Origin: Polyangiaceae bacterium
GTDB taxonomy: Bacteria > Myxococcota_A > Polyangia > Polyangiales > Polyangiaceae
Direction: 5' to 3'
Assembly (NCBI GenBank): GCA_016715885.1
Contig: JADJXL010000017.1
Coordinates: 283,979-347,978, forward strand
DNA: 64,000 nucleotides
The notes under the pieces were generated by a model. It was not told the DNA's origin and did no database searches. It saw nothing but the letters and a program-made list of their open reading frames with translations. Each line of letters opens with the position of its first letter. The first letter of the stretch is position 1. A program made the translations under genes and the position numbers. This document shows, piece by piece, positions 34,567 to 44,200 of this stretch.

Positions 34567-36672
34567 TCAGTATCGAGGACGGCGCGGAATCATCGGCAAC
34601 TCGGCCGGCGGAAGCTGCTGCAACATCGCCAGAATTCCAGCCGCGCCTGCTCGTGTCTTTTCGAGCGCCGGGGCGACGGGCGCATTTTCTTCCCGTTCTT
34701 CGTAAAGCTCCTTCGGCAGCTCGAGCAAAAAACGGCTCGGCGTTCGCGGAACGACTTTGCCCCGCTGACCTCGCGTTTTGCACCGCGAAATGACCAATTT
34801 TTCCTTCGCCCGCGTCACGCCGACGTAAAAGAGCCGCCGCTCCTCTTCGAGGCTCACCGCCGCGTCACCATCGCCCGCGATAAAATCGGTCGCGCGTTCG
34901 TTCGTCGTGCGCGCATGCGGACAAAACCCTTCTTCGACGCCGATGAGGAATACGTACGGAAACTCCAACCCCTTGGCACCGTGCATCGTCGTGAGCGTGA
35001 CTTTGTCCGTGGCTTCCGCTTCGTCTTCGTCCGTGCGTAATGCGAGAAGCCGCAGAAATTCGGCGAATTTTTCGCGATCGCCTTTTCCTTGTTCGTCACG
35101 ACGCGCAAATAGCTTGAACAGCCCTTCGACATTGCCCCAGCGCCGCGCAGCGACCTGCGGATTGGCCGAACCCACCATGATGTCTTCTTTCAGGCCCACG
35201 GCATCGCATATCTTTTGCGCCACCGTCGCGCTCGGTTCGCGCTGCTCGAATGCCAAACGCCCGCCTTCGATGATTCGTACGAGCTTGCGACAACCATCGA
35301 GCGCCACGGGGGGCAAATCGCGCACGGCGTGCGCTCGTTGAACCACGGTCCACAGCGACAAATCATGGGCCGTTGCGTGATTGAGCAATTTTGTCAATGC
35401 CGCTTCGCCAATACCCCGAGCCGGATAATTGATGATGCGCCGGAGCGACATTTCATCACTCGGTACGAGCACGCATTTGAGATACGCGATGAGGTCTTTG
35501 ACTTCTTTGCGTTCGAAGAATTGCTGTCCACCGATCATCCGCATGGGAATCGAGCGTTCCTTGAGCGCGCTTTCGATGGGTTGCGCCTGCAAGTTCGATC
35601 GATACAGAACGGCGATGTCTTTCGGACGAACGCCATGCTTTTCAATGAGCTCTTGCGCCTGCGCTGCGACGTAACTCGCTTCGACGTCCGGATCTGCCGC
35701 GGCCACGACGAGCACGCCCGGACCTTCGCCACGCGTGGCCAGCAACGTCTTTTTATGACGTTTGCCCGTCGTACGCGCGAGCACCGCATTGGCCAATGTC
35801 AAAATGGGTGCGCGTGAACGGTAATTGTGTTCGAGCTTGACGACTTTCGCGCCGGGAAAGTGTTCTTCGAATTCGAGGATGTTGCGAACATCGGCCCCAC
35901 GCCACGAATAAATGGATTGATCGTCGTCGCCGACGACCACGACATTCCGATGGCTTCCGCCGAGCTGCAAAACGAGCTCGAGCTGCGCGTGGTTCGTGTC
36001 CTGGTATTCGTCGATCATGAGATACCGGTATCTCATGCGATATTTTTCCAGGACGTCCGTGCGCCTTTTCCACAATTTTACGAGTTCACAAATGAGGTCG
36101 TCGAAGTCGTAGGCTTGGAATGCGCGGAGTGCCGCCAAGTACTTGGGGTAGACGAGCATGCTGATTTCGTCGTAATCATCGACGCCGCGGCTTTTGCGCT
36201 GTTTTTCGAGCCACTCTTCGGGCTCCAGAAAATCGTTTTTTGCGGCCGATATACGCGCCAAAATGGCGCCGATGTCGAAGTTTTTCCCTGCGCGGATTTC
36301 ACGCAAAATTTCGCGAATGGCGCTCGTCGCGTCGGCTTGATCGAAGATGGCAAACGAGGAACCTCGCAAGCCGAGCGCACGGACTTCCGCTCCGAGCGTT
36401 TCGAGGCCGAAACGATGGAACGTACACACGCGCAGGTCCTTGCCTGCTTTGGCGCCCACGATGCGCACGACACGTTCGTGCATTTCGGCGGCGGCCTTGT
36501 TCGTGAACGTCATCGCGAGGATGTTTTGCGGAGACACTCCCCGTTCGAGCAGTCGCGCGATGCGTTCGGTCACGACGCGCGTTTTGCCGGAACCTGCCCC
36601 CGCGAGCACGAGCATCGGACCCACGTCGTGCTCGACAACCTGCTTTTGCGAAGGATTGAGTGCGATCGCCAC
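34567..36672 (-). CDS. UvrD/Rep/PcrA-family ATP-dependent DNA helicase
   Basis: 701-residue superfamily 1A helicase, 3'-5' directed by family. All motifs are present: Walker A LVLAGAGSGKTRVVTER (residues about 22-38), Ia AMTFTNKAAAEMHERV, II LMIDEYQDTNHAQL, III VVGDDDQSIYSWRGAD, IV KLEHNYRSRAPIL, V TLTTMHGAKGLEFPYVFL and VI RRLFYVGVTRAKEKLVIS. It starts with GTG at 36672 and ends in a short Pro-rich tail. Layout and length are closest to Rep/PcrA. It is the last clearly intact housekeeping-type gene before the repeat-rich accessory region. Confidence 0.95.
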   Translation of the reverse strand: MAIALNPSQKQVVEHDVGPMLVLAGAGSGKTRVVTERIARLLERGVSPQNILAMTFTNKAAAEMHERVVRIVGAKAGKDLRVCTFHRFGLETLGAEVRALGLRGSSFAIFDQADATSAIREILREIRAGKNFDIGAILARISAAKNDFLEPEEWLEKQRKSRGVDDYDEISMLVYPKYLAALRAFQAYDFDDLICELVKLWKRRTDVLEKYRMRYRYLMIDEYQDTNHAQLELVLQLGGSHRNVVVVGDDDQSIYSWRGADVRNILEFEEHFPGAKVVKLEHNYRSRAPILTLANAVLARTTGKRHKKTLLATRGEGPGVLVVAAADPDVEASYVAAQAQELIEKHGVRPKDIAVLYRSNLQAQPIESALKERSIPMRMIGGQQFFERKEVKDLIAYLKCVLVPSDEMSLRRIINYPARGIGEAALTKLLNHATAHDLSLWTVVQRAHAVRDLPPVALDGCRKLVRIIEGGRLAFEQREPSATVAQKICDAVGLKEDIMVGSANPQVAARRWGNVEGLFKLFARRDEQGKGDREKFAEFLRLLALRTDEDEAEATDKVTLTTMHGAKGLEFPYVFLIGVEEGFCPHARTTNERATDFIAGDGDAAVSLEEERRLFYVGVTRAKEKLVISRCKTRGQRGKVVPRTPSRFLLELPKELYEEREENAPVAPALEKTRAGAAGILAMLQQLPPAELPMIPRRPRY

Positions 36673-36850
36673 GGCGACGGGGTAGCGCGGCGAGGGCGCG
36701 TTGGGTAGCGATTTTTCTCAGCGCGCCCGCAACTTCGCGATCCGCGTTGCACGAGTTCGTCGTGTGCTCATGCTGTAACGATCACGCGCATTCGTTGGTG
36801 GTCAAAGTGTTGGCCAGGACGAGCAGATCGCGTCTCCAGATCTTGCGACA

Positions 36851-37312
36851 ACGTGTCCACGCGCTTCGGCGTCAGGTCCACGCGCCGCTTTCTCAACCGC
36901 GCACGTCATCTGCATCAACCACGTGCGCTCCCGCGTCAGGTCCACGCGCTGCTTTCTCAACCGCGCACGTCATCTGCATCAACCACATGCGCTCCCGCGT
37001 CAGGTCCACGCGCTGCTTTCTCAACCGCGTACGTCATCTTCATCAACCACGTGCGCTCCCGCGTCAGGTCCACGCGCTGCTTTCTCGACCGCGTACGTCA
37101 TCTTCATCAACCACGTGCGCTCCCGCGTCAGGTCCACGCGCTGCTTTCTCGACCGCGTACGTCATCTTCATCAACCACGTGCGCTCCCGCGTCAGGTCCA
37201 CGCGCTGCTTTCTCAACCGCGTACGTCATCTGCATCAACCACGTGCGCTCCCGCGTCAGGTCCACGCGCTGCTTTCCCAACCACGTACGTCAACTTTCCA
37301 GTCACATGCGGT
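36851..37312. repeat. tandem array of a 64-bp repeat, about seven units
   Basis: Unit boundaries, taken at GTCAGGTCCACGCG, fall at 36871, 36935, 36999, 37063, 37127, 37191 and 37255: exactly 64 bp apart each time. Inner units differ at only one to four positions; the last unit is degenerate, and a partial unit precedes the first. Each unit carries CACGTG (or CACATG) and usually GTACGTCATC. Because 64 is not a multiple of three, all three forward frames stay open and merely cycle, so the predicted proteins are not credible. There are no unique spacers, so it is not a CRISPR array. It lies upstream of the helicase gene, in an 835-bp gene-free gap. Confidence 0.93.
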
Positions 37313-37507
37313 CGCGTCCAAGGTCCCGGCGTGTGTGCTTGAACGAACCATGCCGCTCAGCATACAAGGCGAACGCTGTCAAGTCGTCCAGATGAACTTC
37401 TGCCGGTAACGTCGGTAGGTGCAATTGCTCGGCGTCGCCGCAACCGGTGACGCGTATGCGCACCATTTTCCCCTCGCACATTCTCGGTCCCATTGACGCG
37501 TTTCAAA

Positions 37508-37777
37508 ATGGAACCGTACCGCCATAGCGGTATCAGCATAATCGCATTGACATTCGCGTTGCTGGGAATTCTGCCTGCAATGGGCGCATATCGTTTGCCA
37601 TTGCGATACTTACGCGCACCGAATGGGATCGAGGTCACCAAATTTGACAAATGCAAAAGCGCATATTTGGCAGCCGCGCCAAAGGCATTAGCGGCGGGTA
37701 TCAAAATCCCCCTATTCGATAAAAGTTATGGCCTCATCCATTTCGCCCTGGACGTGGGGGGGGGTTACACTCCATAA
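37508..37777 (+). CDS. possible small secreted or membrane protein
   Basis: 89 residues from ATG 37508: MEPYRHSGISIIALTFALLG, with a hydrophobic segment continuing to ILPAMGAYRL, then a soluble part KFDKCKSAYLAAAPKAL and end DVGGGYTP beside a 9-base G run. Composition is more AT-rich than the core genes, fitting an acquired segment. No family is recognised and there is no clear ribosome site. It may be spurious. Confidence 0.3.
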   Translation: MEPYRHSGISIIALTFALLGILPAMGAYRLPLRYLRAPNGIEVTKFDKCKSAYLAAAPKALAAGIKIPLFDKSYGLIHFALDVGGGYTP

Positions 37778-37903
37778 GGTGGTGGCTTGCTATTCTTGGC
37801 GCCGATACGCGGCGAATGGGCCGTCGTGTGCATGCAATGCGCTTTGGGCAATTGCGGACATTGCAATTGAGGTGCCAATTCATGAAGGGCTGCGGAGGGC
37901 GTC

Positions 37904-38029
37904 ATGCACGATCAATTCAATCATTCGAGCGCATCGGTCACCACGTATCGACTCGAAGGCCAGACAGTCGACTGGGAAACGGGATTCGGCGTGGGCGACT
38001 TGCGCGTCGACGATATCGATTACCTATGA
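37904..38029 (+). CDS. possible 41-residue peptide with ribosome site
   Basis: ATG at 37904 is preceded by GGAGG at good spacing. The product MHDQFNHSSASVTTYRLEGQ continues TVDWETGFGVGDLRVDDIDYL and is acidic and soluble. It lies just before the transposase remnant. It might be a small regulatory peptide or the start of a truncated gene. Nothing similar is recognised. Confidence 0.3.
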   Translation: MHDQFNHSSASVTTYRLEGQTVDWETGFGVGDLRVDDIDYL

Positions 38030-38190
38030 GCGTGTCAACCTTGGCACGTCGTTTTTTCGAGAGCCAGCGGCGTTTTTCTGCTCCCTTGGTTGCATGCGGT
38101 GCGGGGTCTTGGTTTTCTCGGACTTGGGCCCCACACTCGTCGGGGTGGTCTTTGGTTTGCGCGTGCGAGGGATACGTTCGAGCGGGGTAT

Positions 38191-38357
38191 GACCGTCAAT
38201 TGTGCGCTTTGGTGTTGGATACATTCATTCGAGAATTGCAGCGAAGTTATCGATGGCGAGCGAAACGTGAATTTGGTTTACCGAGTGTGGATGATGCCTT
38301 TACGGGGATGGTGACGGTGATTCAGCGATTCGACTCGGCGTTGCGGTCAAGCACCAT
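38191..38357 (+). pseudogene. IS91-like transposase, central fragment
   Basis: The frame reads YDRQLCALVLDTFIREL, WRAKREFGLPSVDDAF and GMVTVIQRFDSALR. This matches the segment of IS91-family transposases that normally runs into a LNVHFH motif. Here the frame leaves similarity after SALR and stops at 38355-38357. The catalytic centre that should follow is lost and replaced by the palindromic block. The part before residue YDRQ is not recognisable. Confidence 0.65.
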
Positions 38358-38387
38358 GTAGAGGTCAGCATTTCGATCTCGGGGGGT

Positions 38388-38469
38388 ATGGGGGGCGGAG
38401 CCGTCGGCGCAGTTCTTTTTTGGCTGAAGGCCAAAAAAGAATTGTGGCGCCGCCGGCGTAGCCCCCCAT
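38388..38469. repeat. imperfect ~80-bp palindrome inside the IS91-like remnant
   Basis: The centre is a perfect 12-bp stem TTCTTTTTTGGC / GCCAAAAAAGAA around a 5-nt loop. The outer arms continue imperfectly (GGGGGGCGGAGCCGTCGGCG against CGCCGGCGTAGCCCCCC on the other side). The whole can fold into one long hairpin. It does not code for anything visible. Confidence 0.85.
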
Positions 38470-38480
38470 CGTAGACCAGC

Positions 38481-38515
38481 CTCGCGAAGCGCGCGTCTCA
38501 CGCGCGCTTCGCGAG
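38481..38515. repeat. perfect 16-bp inverted repeat with 3-nt loop
   Basis: CTCGCGAAGCGCGCGT, loop CTC, then its exact inverted complement ACGCGCGCTTCGCGAG. It sits 11 bp after the larger palindrome, so the two hairpins form one composite structure, more like a palindromic mobile repeat than a simple terminator. Confidence 0.88.
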
Positions 38516-38548
38516 CGTACAAGCTCGGGCCCGGCTTCGATCCGGCCC

Positions 38549-39265
38549 TTGTCGTGTTACGACATTGCGGGCCGAGCACCGAAGACGAGGATCGTGGATG
38601 GTCCGCGCTTGGGCAAAGGAGAATGTGCGGTCGTCGTCGACGGATTCAACGTCTATGCAGGCGACAGCATCGACGGTCGGGATCGTCGGCGAATCGAGCG
38701 GATGTGTCGGTATTTGGCGAGGCCGCCGATAGCGATGGATCGATTGACGGAAATGGATGACGGGGAATTGCGTTATGAGTTGAAGAAAGCGTGGCGAGAT
38801 GGCACGCGCTTCGTGACGCTGGGTCCGTATGAGTTGATTGCGCGAATATGCGCGATGGTGCCTCCTCCACGATTTCACATGGTCCGATTCCATGGCGTAT
38901 TGGCACCGAATTCGAGATTGCGTGAACGAGTCGTGGCATCGGCGCGGCCGTACGTGCCACCGAATGTCGAGCGACCAACGCCATTGCAATTGCCGTTGTT
39001 TGGAAAGCTCTTCGAGCAGCCGGATGCCGAAGTCAGTCACATGCGTCGAAAACCTTGGGCGTGGTTGCTTCGGCATGTGTTCGCTATCGACGTGAATGTA
39101 TGTCCGAAATGCAGTGGGCGAATGAAATGGCGTGAGGTTGCATTGACGGCCGACGCCATACGCGAAGGTTTGGCAAGGGCGGGTTTCGCACGTGGGCCGC
39201 CGAAGCGGAAGAGTGCGCCGCTCGGGCAGATCTCGCTCCCGTTTGCGAAGATGCGTCGGGCGTGA
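38549..39265 (+). pseudogene. IS91-like transposase, C-terminal fragment
   Basis: 238 open codons. VVVDGFNVYAGDSIDGRDRR then IERMCRYLARPPIAMDRL is the standard end of the Y2 transposase domain (GFNLHAG, CRYxxRPP). GTRFVTLGPYELIARICAMV and PPPRFHMVRFHGVLAPNS follow, then a C-terminal C-x-x-C (VCPKCSGRMKW). The catalytic tyrosines lie in the missing upstream part, so this piece alone cannot transpose. An automatic annotation may call it a complete transposase, starting at TTG 38549. Confidence 0.75.
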
Positions 39266-39347
39266 ATGGCGACGCATCTTGCGTGACGTTGCGCTCGCTT
39301 TTGCCGGCGCCAATGCACACGTGTGTCTGCCGGTCAAGAAAATTCGA

Positions 39348-39798
39348 CACGAGTCACTCTCGACGCTCCCCGAGCGAACCAGGACTGTGTCTAAATGCGT
39401 GCGAGTGCACAACTCCTCACGGATGACGCGTGGCGACGTACGCGCGTTAATGGCGAATTTCTGCCTTTGTTTGCCTTAGGCGCTAAAAATCGTCCACCAG
39501 GCTGTCCGGAAGTTCCGACCCCCAACAACATCCAAGTGACCCCCAAAGATGGCCCCAGCGTCCAGATGCCGTCTCGACGCGTAGGTCATTCTTGCGGGCT
39601 CATGCGTTCCGGGAAGGGCGCGGCGGAAATCGATCGGGATAAGTCTGGGCATAACGGGATCTCCGCTCGTGGGCAAGCACCGCCGCGTCCTTCTCGCGAA
39701 CGCGCGTCAAAACGGCGTCAATTGACACGATAGGCACGTTTGTCGTGGAAGCCGAGCATTTCGCGTTGGGAGCGGTGTGTCCGCTGAACCGGAGGAGT
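39348..39798. other. gap between element remnant and XRE gene, nothing recognised
   Basis: About 450 bp. A 112-codon plus-strand frame (39395-39733) exists, but its composition (PPGCPEVPTPNNIQVTPKDG) and lack of a ribosome site do not support it, and I recognise no homology. No strong hairpins or repeats were seen. Confidence 0.45.
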
Positions 39799-40131
39799 AT
39801 GTTGCGTCAACAATATGCAGAAGATTCGCTGGTCGTTCGAGTGGGCATGAGGATCCGCAAATTGCGCATGGAGCAAGGAATGTCGCTTCGCGATTTCGGA
39901 AAGCATGCGGGTGTGCACCCGTTCCACGTCATGGCCATCGAGCTTGGGCAATTGGCAACAACCACCAAAACGCTTCGCGCCATCGCAAAGGCGCTCGGCG
40001 TCGCTCCGGTCGACCTATTGAATCACGACACCGAAAACGACGATATCGGACACCTCGTCGAGTTGATGCGCAAGCAGCCTGATTGCGTGCGGAAAATCAT
40101 GCTCAAGGTGAAACCGCGCGTGGAAAACTGA
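39799..40131 (+). CDS. XRE-family helix-turn-helix transcriptional regulator
   Basis: 110 residues from ATG 39799, preceded closely by GGAGGAG; ATG 39745 is a longer alternative without a ribosome site. The HTH domain (about 10-75) reads GMRIRKLRMEQGMSLRDFGK, then HAGVHPFHVMAIELGQLATT, then TKTLRAIAKALGVAPVDLL, a clear Cro/C1-type fold. A short C-terminal helix (LVELMRKQPDCVRKIMLKV) may dimerise. It is alone between mobile-element remnants. In such places these regulators often belong to prophages, toxin-antitoxin pairs or restriction systems, but no partner gene is visible. Confidence 0.88.
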   Translation: MLRQQYAEDSLVVRVGMRIRKLRMEQGMSLRDFGKHAGVHPFHVMAIELGQLATTTKTLRAIAKALGVAPVDLLNHDTENDDIGHLVELMRKQPDCVRKIMLKVKPRVEN

Positions 40132-40208
40132 CCAAGCAGTGGGAGAAATGGCCAAACGAAAGGGCCCTTTTTCGACTGCCGCTGCCGGTAGGCAAGTGGG
40201 CACCCCAA

Positions 40209-40881
40209 TTATTGGACTTCATCGAGTGCATTGCCCGAGCCTCCGGCGCCGATGATTGTGTGAAACTCATCGATGAAGAGGATCAAATTCGGATCGCTCG
40301 AAGCTGCACGAATGACAGCCTGGACACGGTCCTCGAATTCACCGCGAAACTTCGTTCCTGCCACGAGCGCCCCGAGCGACAGCTCGACGATGCGTTTGTC
40401 GCGCAGTGCCCGCGGAGCCGTTGCGCTTGCGATCCAGCGCGCAAGCCCTTCAACGAGGCACGTCTTGCCGACTCCCGCGTCCCCGACGAGCAACGCATTC
40501 GCCCTTGCGCCGCTGGATGAGCACTTGTCCGAGTCGTCGAGTCTCATCGTCGCGACCAATGATCGGGTCGAGTTTGTCTTCGCGAGTAAGCGCCGTGAGG
40601 TCGCGTCCGACCTGTTCGAGTAGCGTTTCTTCGGGTTTTGCAGGTGACGCGTCAGGGCCCGCTCCGTTTGTCGGTCCGGAGCTCACCGTCTCGAGCTCCT
40701 TGGGAAAGTCCATGACGGCGATGGCAGCACCTCCATCGACCGATGCATGCGCCGACGCACGAAAGACAGCAACACACGCCGCTTGTGCAGAACCTGCGTT
40801 GCGCAGGATCGTCGCCAACGGACCATCGTCGATCGGATCCCATACACGCGAAGGACAGAAGAGAATTCGGTCACCAACCAC
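40209..40881 (-). pseudogene. Clp/Hsp100-type AAA+ ATPase fragment, frameshifted and truncated at both ends
   Basis: One frame (from 40881) reads EQVGRDLTALTREDKLDPI, then IGRDDETRRLGQVLIQRRKG, and then loses similarity. A second frame takes over at ANALLVGDAGVGKTCLVEGL (Walker A), RDKRIVELSLGALVAGTKFR and LILFIDEFHTIIGAGGSG (Walker B and sensor loop), and stops at 40209 in the middle of the D1 ATPase domain. Removing one G from the GGG near 40520 joins the frames. The region before the ATPase domain (FPKELETVSSGPTNGAG) is not a recognisable Clp N domain. Only about a fifth of a ClpA/ClpB-like protein remains. Confidence 0.8.
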
Positions 40882-41020
40882 GGGGTTGATGATGACAAAC
40901 TCCAGTCGCGCGGCCCTAGTGATTCCGTGGATCGCAGGCGCAGTGGGTTCGTCCGCGCTGCGGCGCGGTCGAGTTTGTCTGCTTCGACGAGCGGAGCGAC
41001 CGGGCTTTGATCGTGCCCAT

Positions 41021-41148
41021 TGGGCAACTCGTGCTGCCCTTTCCGAAGATGCGTCGCGTGTGAAGCATGCGCTTGCGTCTTGCGTGATGCTGCGCTCGCG
41101 TTAGCCGGCGCCAATGTACGCGTTTGCTTGCAAGTCGAGGAAATTCGG
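41021..41148 (+). mobile_element. second copy of the IS91-like 3' end
   Basis: Codes for the last residues of the transposase (IGQLVLPFPKMRRV, stop at 41061-41063) and then about 85 bp of non-coding DNA. The stretch matches 39222-39347 (LGQISLPFAKMRRA plus following DNA), including shared GCCGGCGCCAATG. Similarity ends near AAATTCG in both copies. Only the terminus is present. It lies just upstream of the Clp fragment's 5' side, so the element's end may have been the breakpoint that cut that gene. Confidence 0.65.
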
Positions 41149-41271
41149 CGATAACCCGCGCGTCTTGCCTGTCGCGATGGCGTGCTCGCATCATGCCGTG
41201 CGATGGAATACCAATCGTCGCGTTCGCCACAAGGCTGGCCAGAGGACGCGGTGTCGAAAATGCCGGTTTGT

Positions 41272-44200
41272 TCACCCTATGCGCAAAATCGCCAAATCCA
41301 ATGCGCGCGCATTATCAGCAATCCCCGTCAGAAACCTTTCGCGCTCACTTGCATCGGAAATCTTGCTCGCTTTCGCCTTGACATGCTGACGTGCGCGCTC
41401 GAGCACATGCACCGACTCCAGAGCATTGCCATTCGCCTTGTGCGCTTCCGCATACACGAGCCGCACCGTCACTTCTCCCTCTTCGATGGTCCCGAGTGAT
41501 TCGAGAAGTGCATGGGCTTCACGTGCCGCAACCAGCGCCTCGGCTGCACGGCCCTGAGTAAGCAACACGCGGGCCAGCACTGCATACGCAAGCGACAATA
41601 ATGGCGGCACGCTGGAAAGCGCAGCGATAGCTGCCTTGGCGTGATGCTCTGCGGCCATCGCATTCCCGGACAAACGTTCGAGGTTCGCACGATACACGTG
41701 TGCAAAACCCTCCAAGCGCGGGTGGTGGTGTTTCTGACCAGCTTCTAGTGCTCGCATAAGCACTTTTCGTCCTTCCTCGAACGCACCCAAATGGCCAAGG
41801 ACCAATCCTAGGTTCACGAGCGTGTATGCGACGACCTCGTGGAGGCCCATTCGCTCGCCTACAGCCAGAGACGCCTGCAAGACCTGCTCCGCTGCTCGAT
41901 AATCCCCAAGCTCCGCCAGCACGAATCCAAGGTTTTGACGGGTCAAACACGCATTTCGACGATCACCCGCTTGCTCGAACGCCAAGAGTGACGCCTGAAG
42001 ATGGTCGCGACATGCGCATGGATCTCCCGACGACGACGCTCGAATTGCCCGAAGTTGGTGCAACATTCCGGCCACATGTGCATTGGACACCTCCGCTCCT
42101 GAACAAACTTGCAACTCGGCAATCACATTGTCTGCCACTCGATAGCGTCCGCCGTAAATCAAGTGATTGGCGCAAACGCTGAGGCACGTCGTACGCGTAG
42201 TGAGAGCCTCTGGCTCAGGCTTCGTCGGCATCACCTGTTCGACCCATGATTCAATTCGGGGCCATCTCGCCTTGCTTACCCGCAACATCAAACGCCTGTT
42301 GAAAGGCGCGAAACCACAACACTGTGCCAGGGACAAATAACCTCGCGGCTTCCATCGCGCGCTCTTCCGACACCGCCAACTCACCTCGCCAGTTGTGTGC
42401 CTCGGCTTGAGCCAAACGCAGCGCCCCAAGCTCGTCGCCCGTTGCTCCACGGATGATACCTCGCTCCGCTCTTGCAATCGCCGCCTCGAGATCGTCCGCC
42501 TCGAGCGCGTGCTCCGCTGCACGTCGATACGCTCCCACCGCCCGCATCGGTTCGTCGCTGCGCTCGAAATGATGTGCCAGCACCATTGCGTCTGGCTCAC
42601 CGTGCTCCTCGAGCCACCGGCCTCCGAGGCGATGCCCCAGCTTGCGATCGTTCTCCGTGAGCATCGTATATGCGCTCTCCCGAATGAGCGCGTGTCGAAA
42701 AGCGAATTGTACCTCCCCTGCAAAACGGCTCTGCTCTTGACGTTGAATCAATTCGCGTTCCACGAGGTCGTCAACGGCGCTCTGGAATGCTGGAGTTTGG
42801 CTTTTCATCCCCAAAAGCGTTGCGAGCCCGCTAAGGTGAAATACTTCGCCAAACACGCTCGCCGCACGCAAATACCGCCGGTTCTCCACCGACAACGCCT
42901 CGACCCGCGATTGCACCATGGCCAGCACCGTTTCTGGCAAGTCCGCACCATCGTTCATCGTCGCTTTGGGGCCATCCGCCAGCGCCCGAACGAGTTCCTC
43001 CAAGTAAAACGCATTTCCCTCGGCACGCGCGATGATACGAGCAAGCAAATTTGGATCGAGGCGCTCGTTGAATGCCTGCTCGACCAGCCGTTCACTTGCT
43101 TTTCTCGACAGAGGCCGTAGACGAATCACGTTCACGGATCGATCACTCCAAAGCGTCGGAAAAACGTCTTCGACTTCCGGACGCGCAAGCGCCAGAACAA
43201 GCAGTGGACGATCCGCCCAATTACGCAAAACAGCGTCGACGAAGCGAACTGTGGGGCGATCTCCCCATTGCAAATCCTCCAGCACGAGCAGCACCGGATG
43301 GGACGCCGTTTCCGCGTCGAGAAAAATCCTCGAATGCCTGGCGAAGTTGTTCGCTCATCAGCCGGGCGTCCTGGCGCGCAGCTTGGAAGCGGCGGACTGG
43401 CCACATCCGGAAATGGCACGCCCATCAATTCACCGAGGAACGCGGCCATTCGATCCACTCTCGGCAGCAGGAGCATGTTGGGCGACACGTTCACGAATTT
43501 TTGCTGTCGCACCTCGAGCGCGGCACCTTCTTGCATACCGAAGATACCGCGAAGCGTATTGGCCAACAGTGCAAGTGCTGATCCGGCGGCCAACAAATCG
43601 CCACGACCCAGCCATACGTCGACATCGATCGAACTGCGACGAACTGAATGCAAGAATTCGTGGAGCAGTCGCGATTTCCCCATTCCAGGTGCAGCCGTCA
43701 CCAAAATCGCGGTTGCCACATGTTCATCGAGGCATTTGCGCAAGTGTTTTCCAAGCCCCGAAGCTCCGCATCACGACCAACGAATGCGGTTGGTTTGCCC
43801 AAGAGCGTGCGTAGACCGGCATCACGAGCGCCTTTCAGCGTGTATACAGTGCCGACACGACCAATGTCGAAACGGCCATCGAGCAAATGGGCTGAGGTTT
43901 CGTCGATGACGAGACGACCGCGGAATTCGTCCACGTCACATTCGATGACCAGGTTGGCTGCTCGATCGATGACCGCACCGACCAGCAGTTTTCCTTTGAT
44001 CTCTCCGCGTCCTGTCGTCAGGGCCATCGGTCGATCCGGCGCAAGGGCTTTGATTGCCAGTGCACAATAGGCCAACTGTGATGTTTGATCGGGAATGACC
44101 TGGTTTGTCGGCAATGGTCACCAGGGCCGAACCATCGGGGAACAGATTCAAGGTGCCGCTAAATCGCTTCACCGTCGATTGCAGCGCCTCCTCCTCTTTC

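Larger units (their letters stand above)
38191..39347 (+). mobile_element. IS91-like element remnant (split transposase plus 3' end)
   Basis: Two pieces of a Y2-type IS91/IS801-like transposase lie in order on the plus strand, separated by about 190 bp of palindromic DNA, followed by a non-coding 3' end. The stretch 39222-39347 (end of the transposase and the following 80 bp) reappears with clear similarity at 41021-41148, which marks it as the terminal part of a repeated element. The N-terminal zinc-finger part of the transposase is missing, so the element is dead. IS91-type elements move by rolling-circle replication and can carry flanking DNA. Confidence 0.75.

Noticed and set aside
36851..37312. 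CRISPR array
   Set aside because: Units are contiguous without unique spacers, and no cas genes are in the window.
36660..37409. Three overlapping plus-strand frames over the 64-bp repeats
   Set aside because: A repeat length that is not a multiple of three makes each frame cycle through the same three readings; there is no ribosome site and no domain.
37728..38192. 154-codon plus-strand frame before the IS91-like fragment
   Set aside because: Composition is random, it crosses a small peptide with a ribosome site in another frame, and no homology is recognised.
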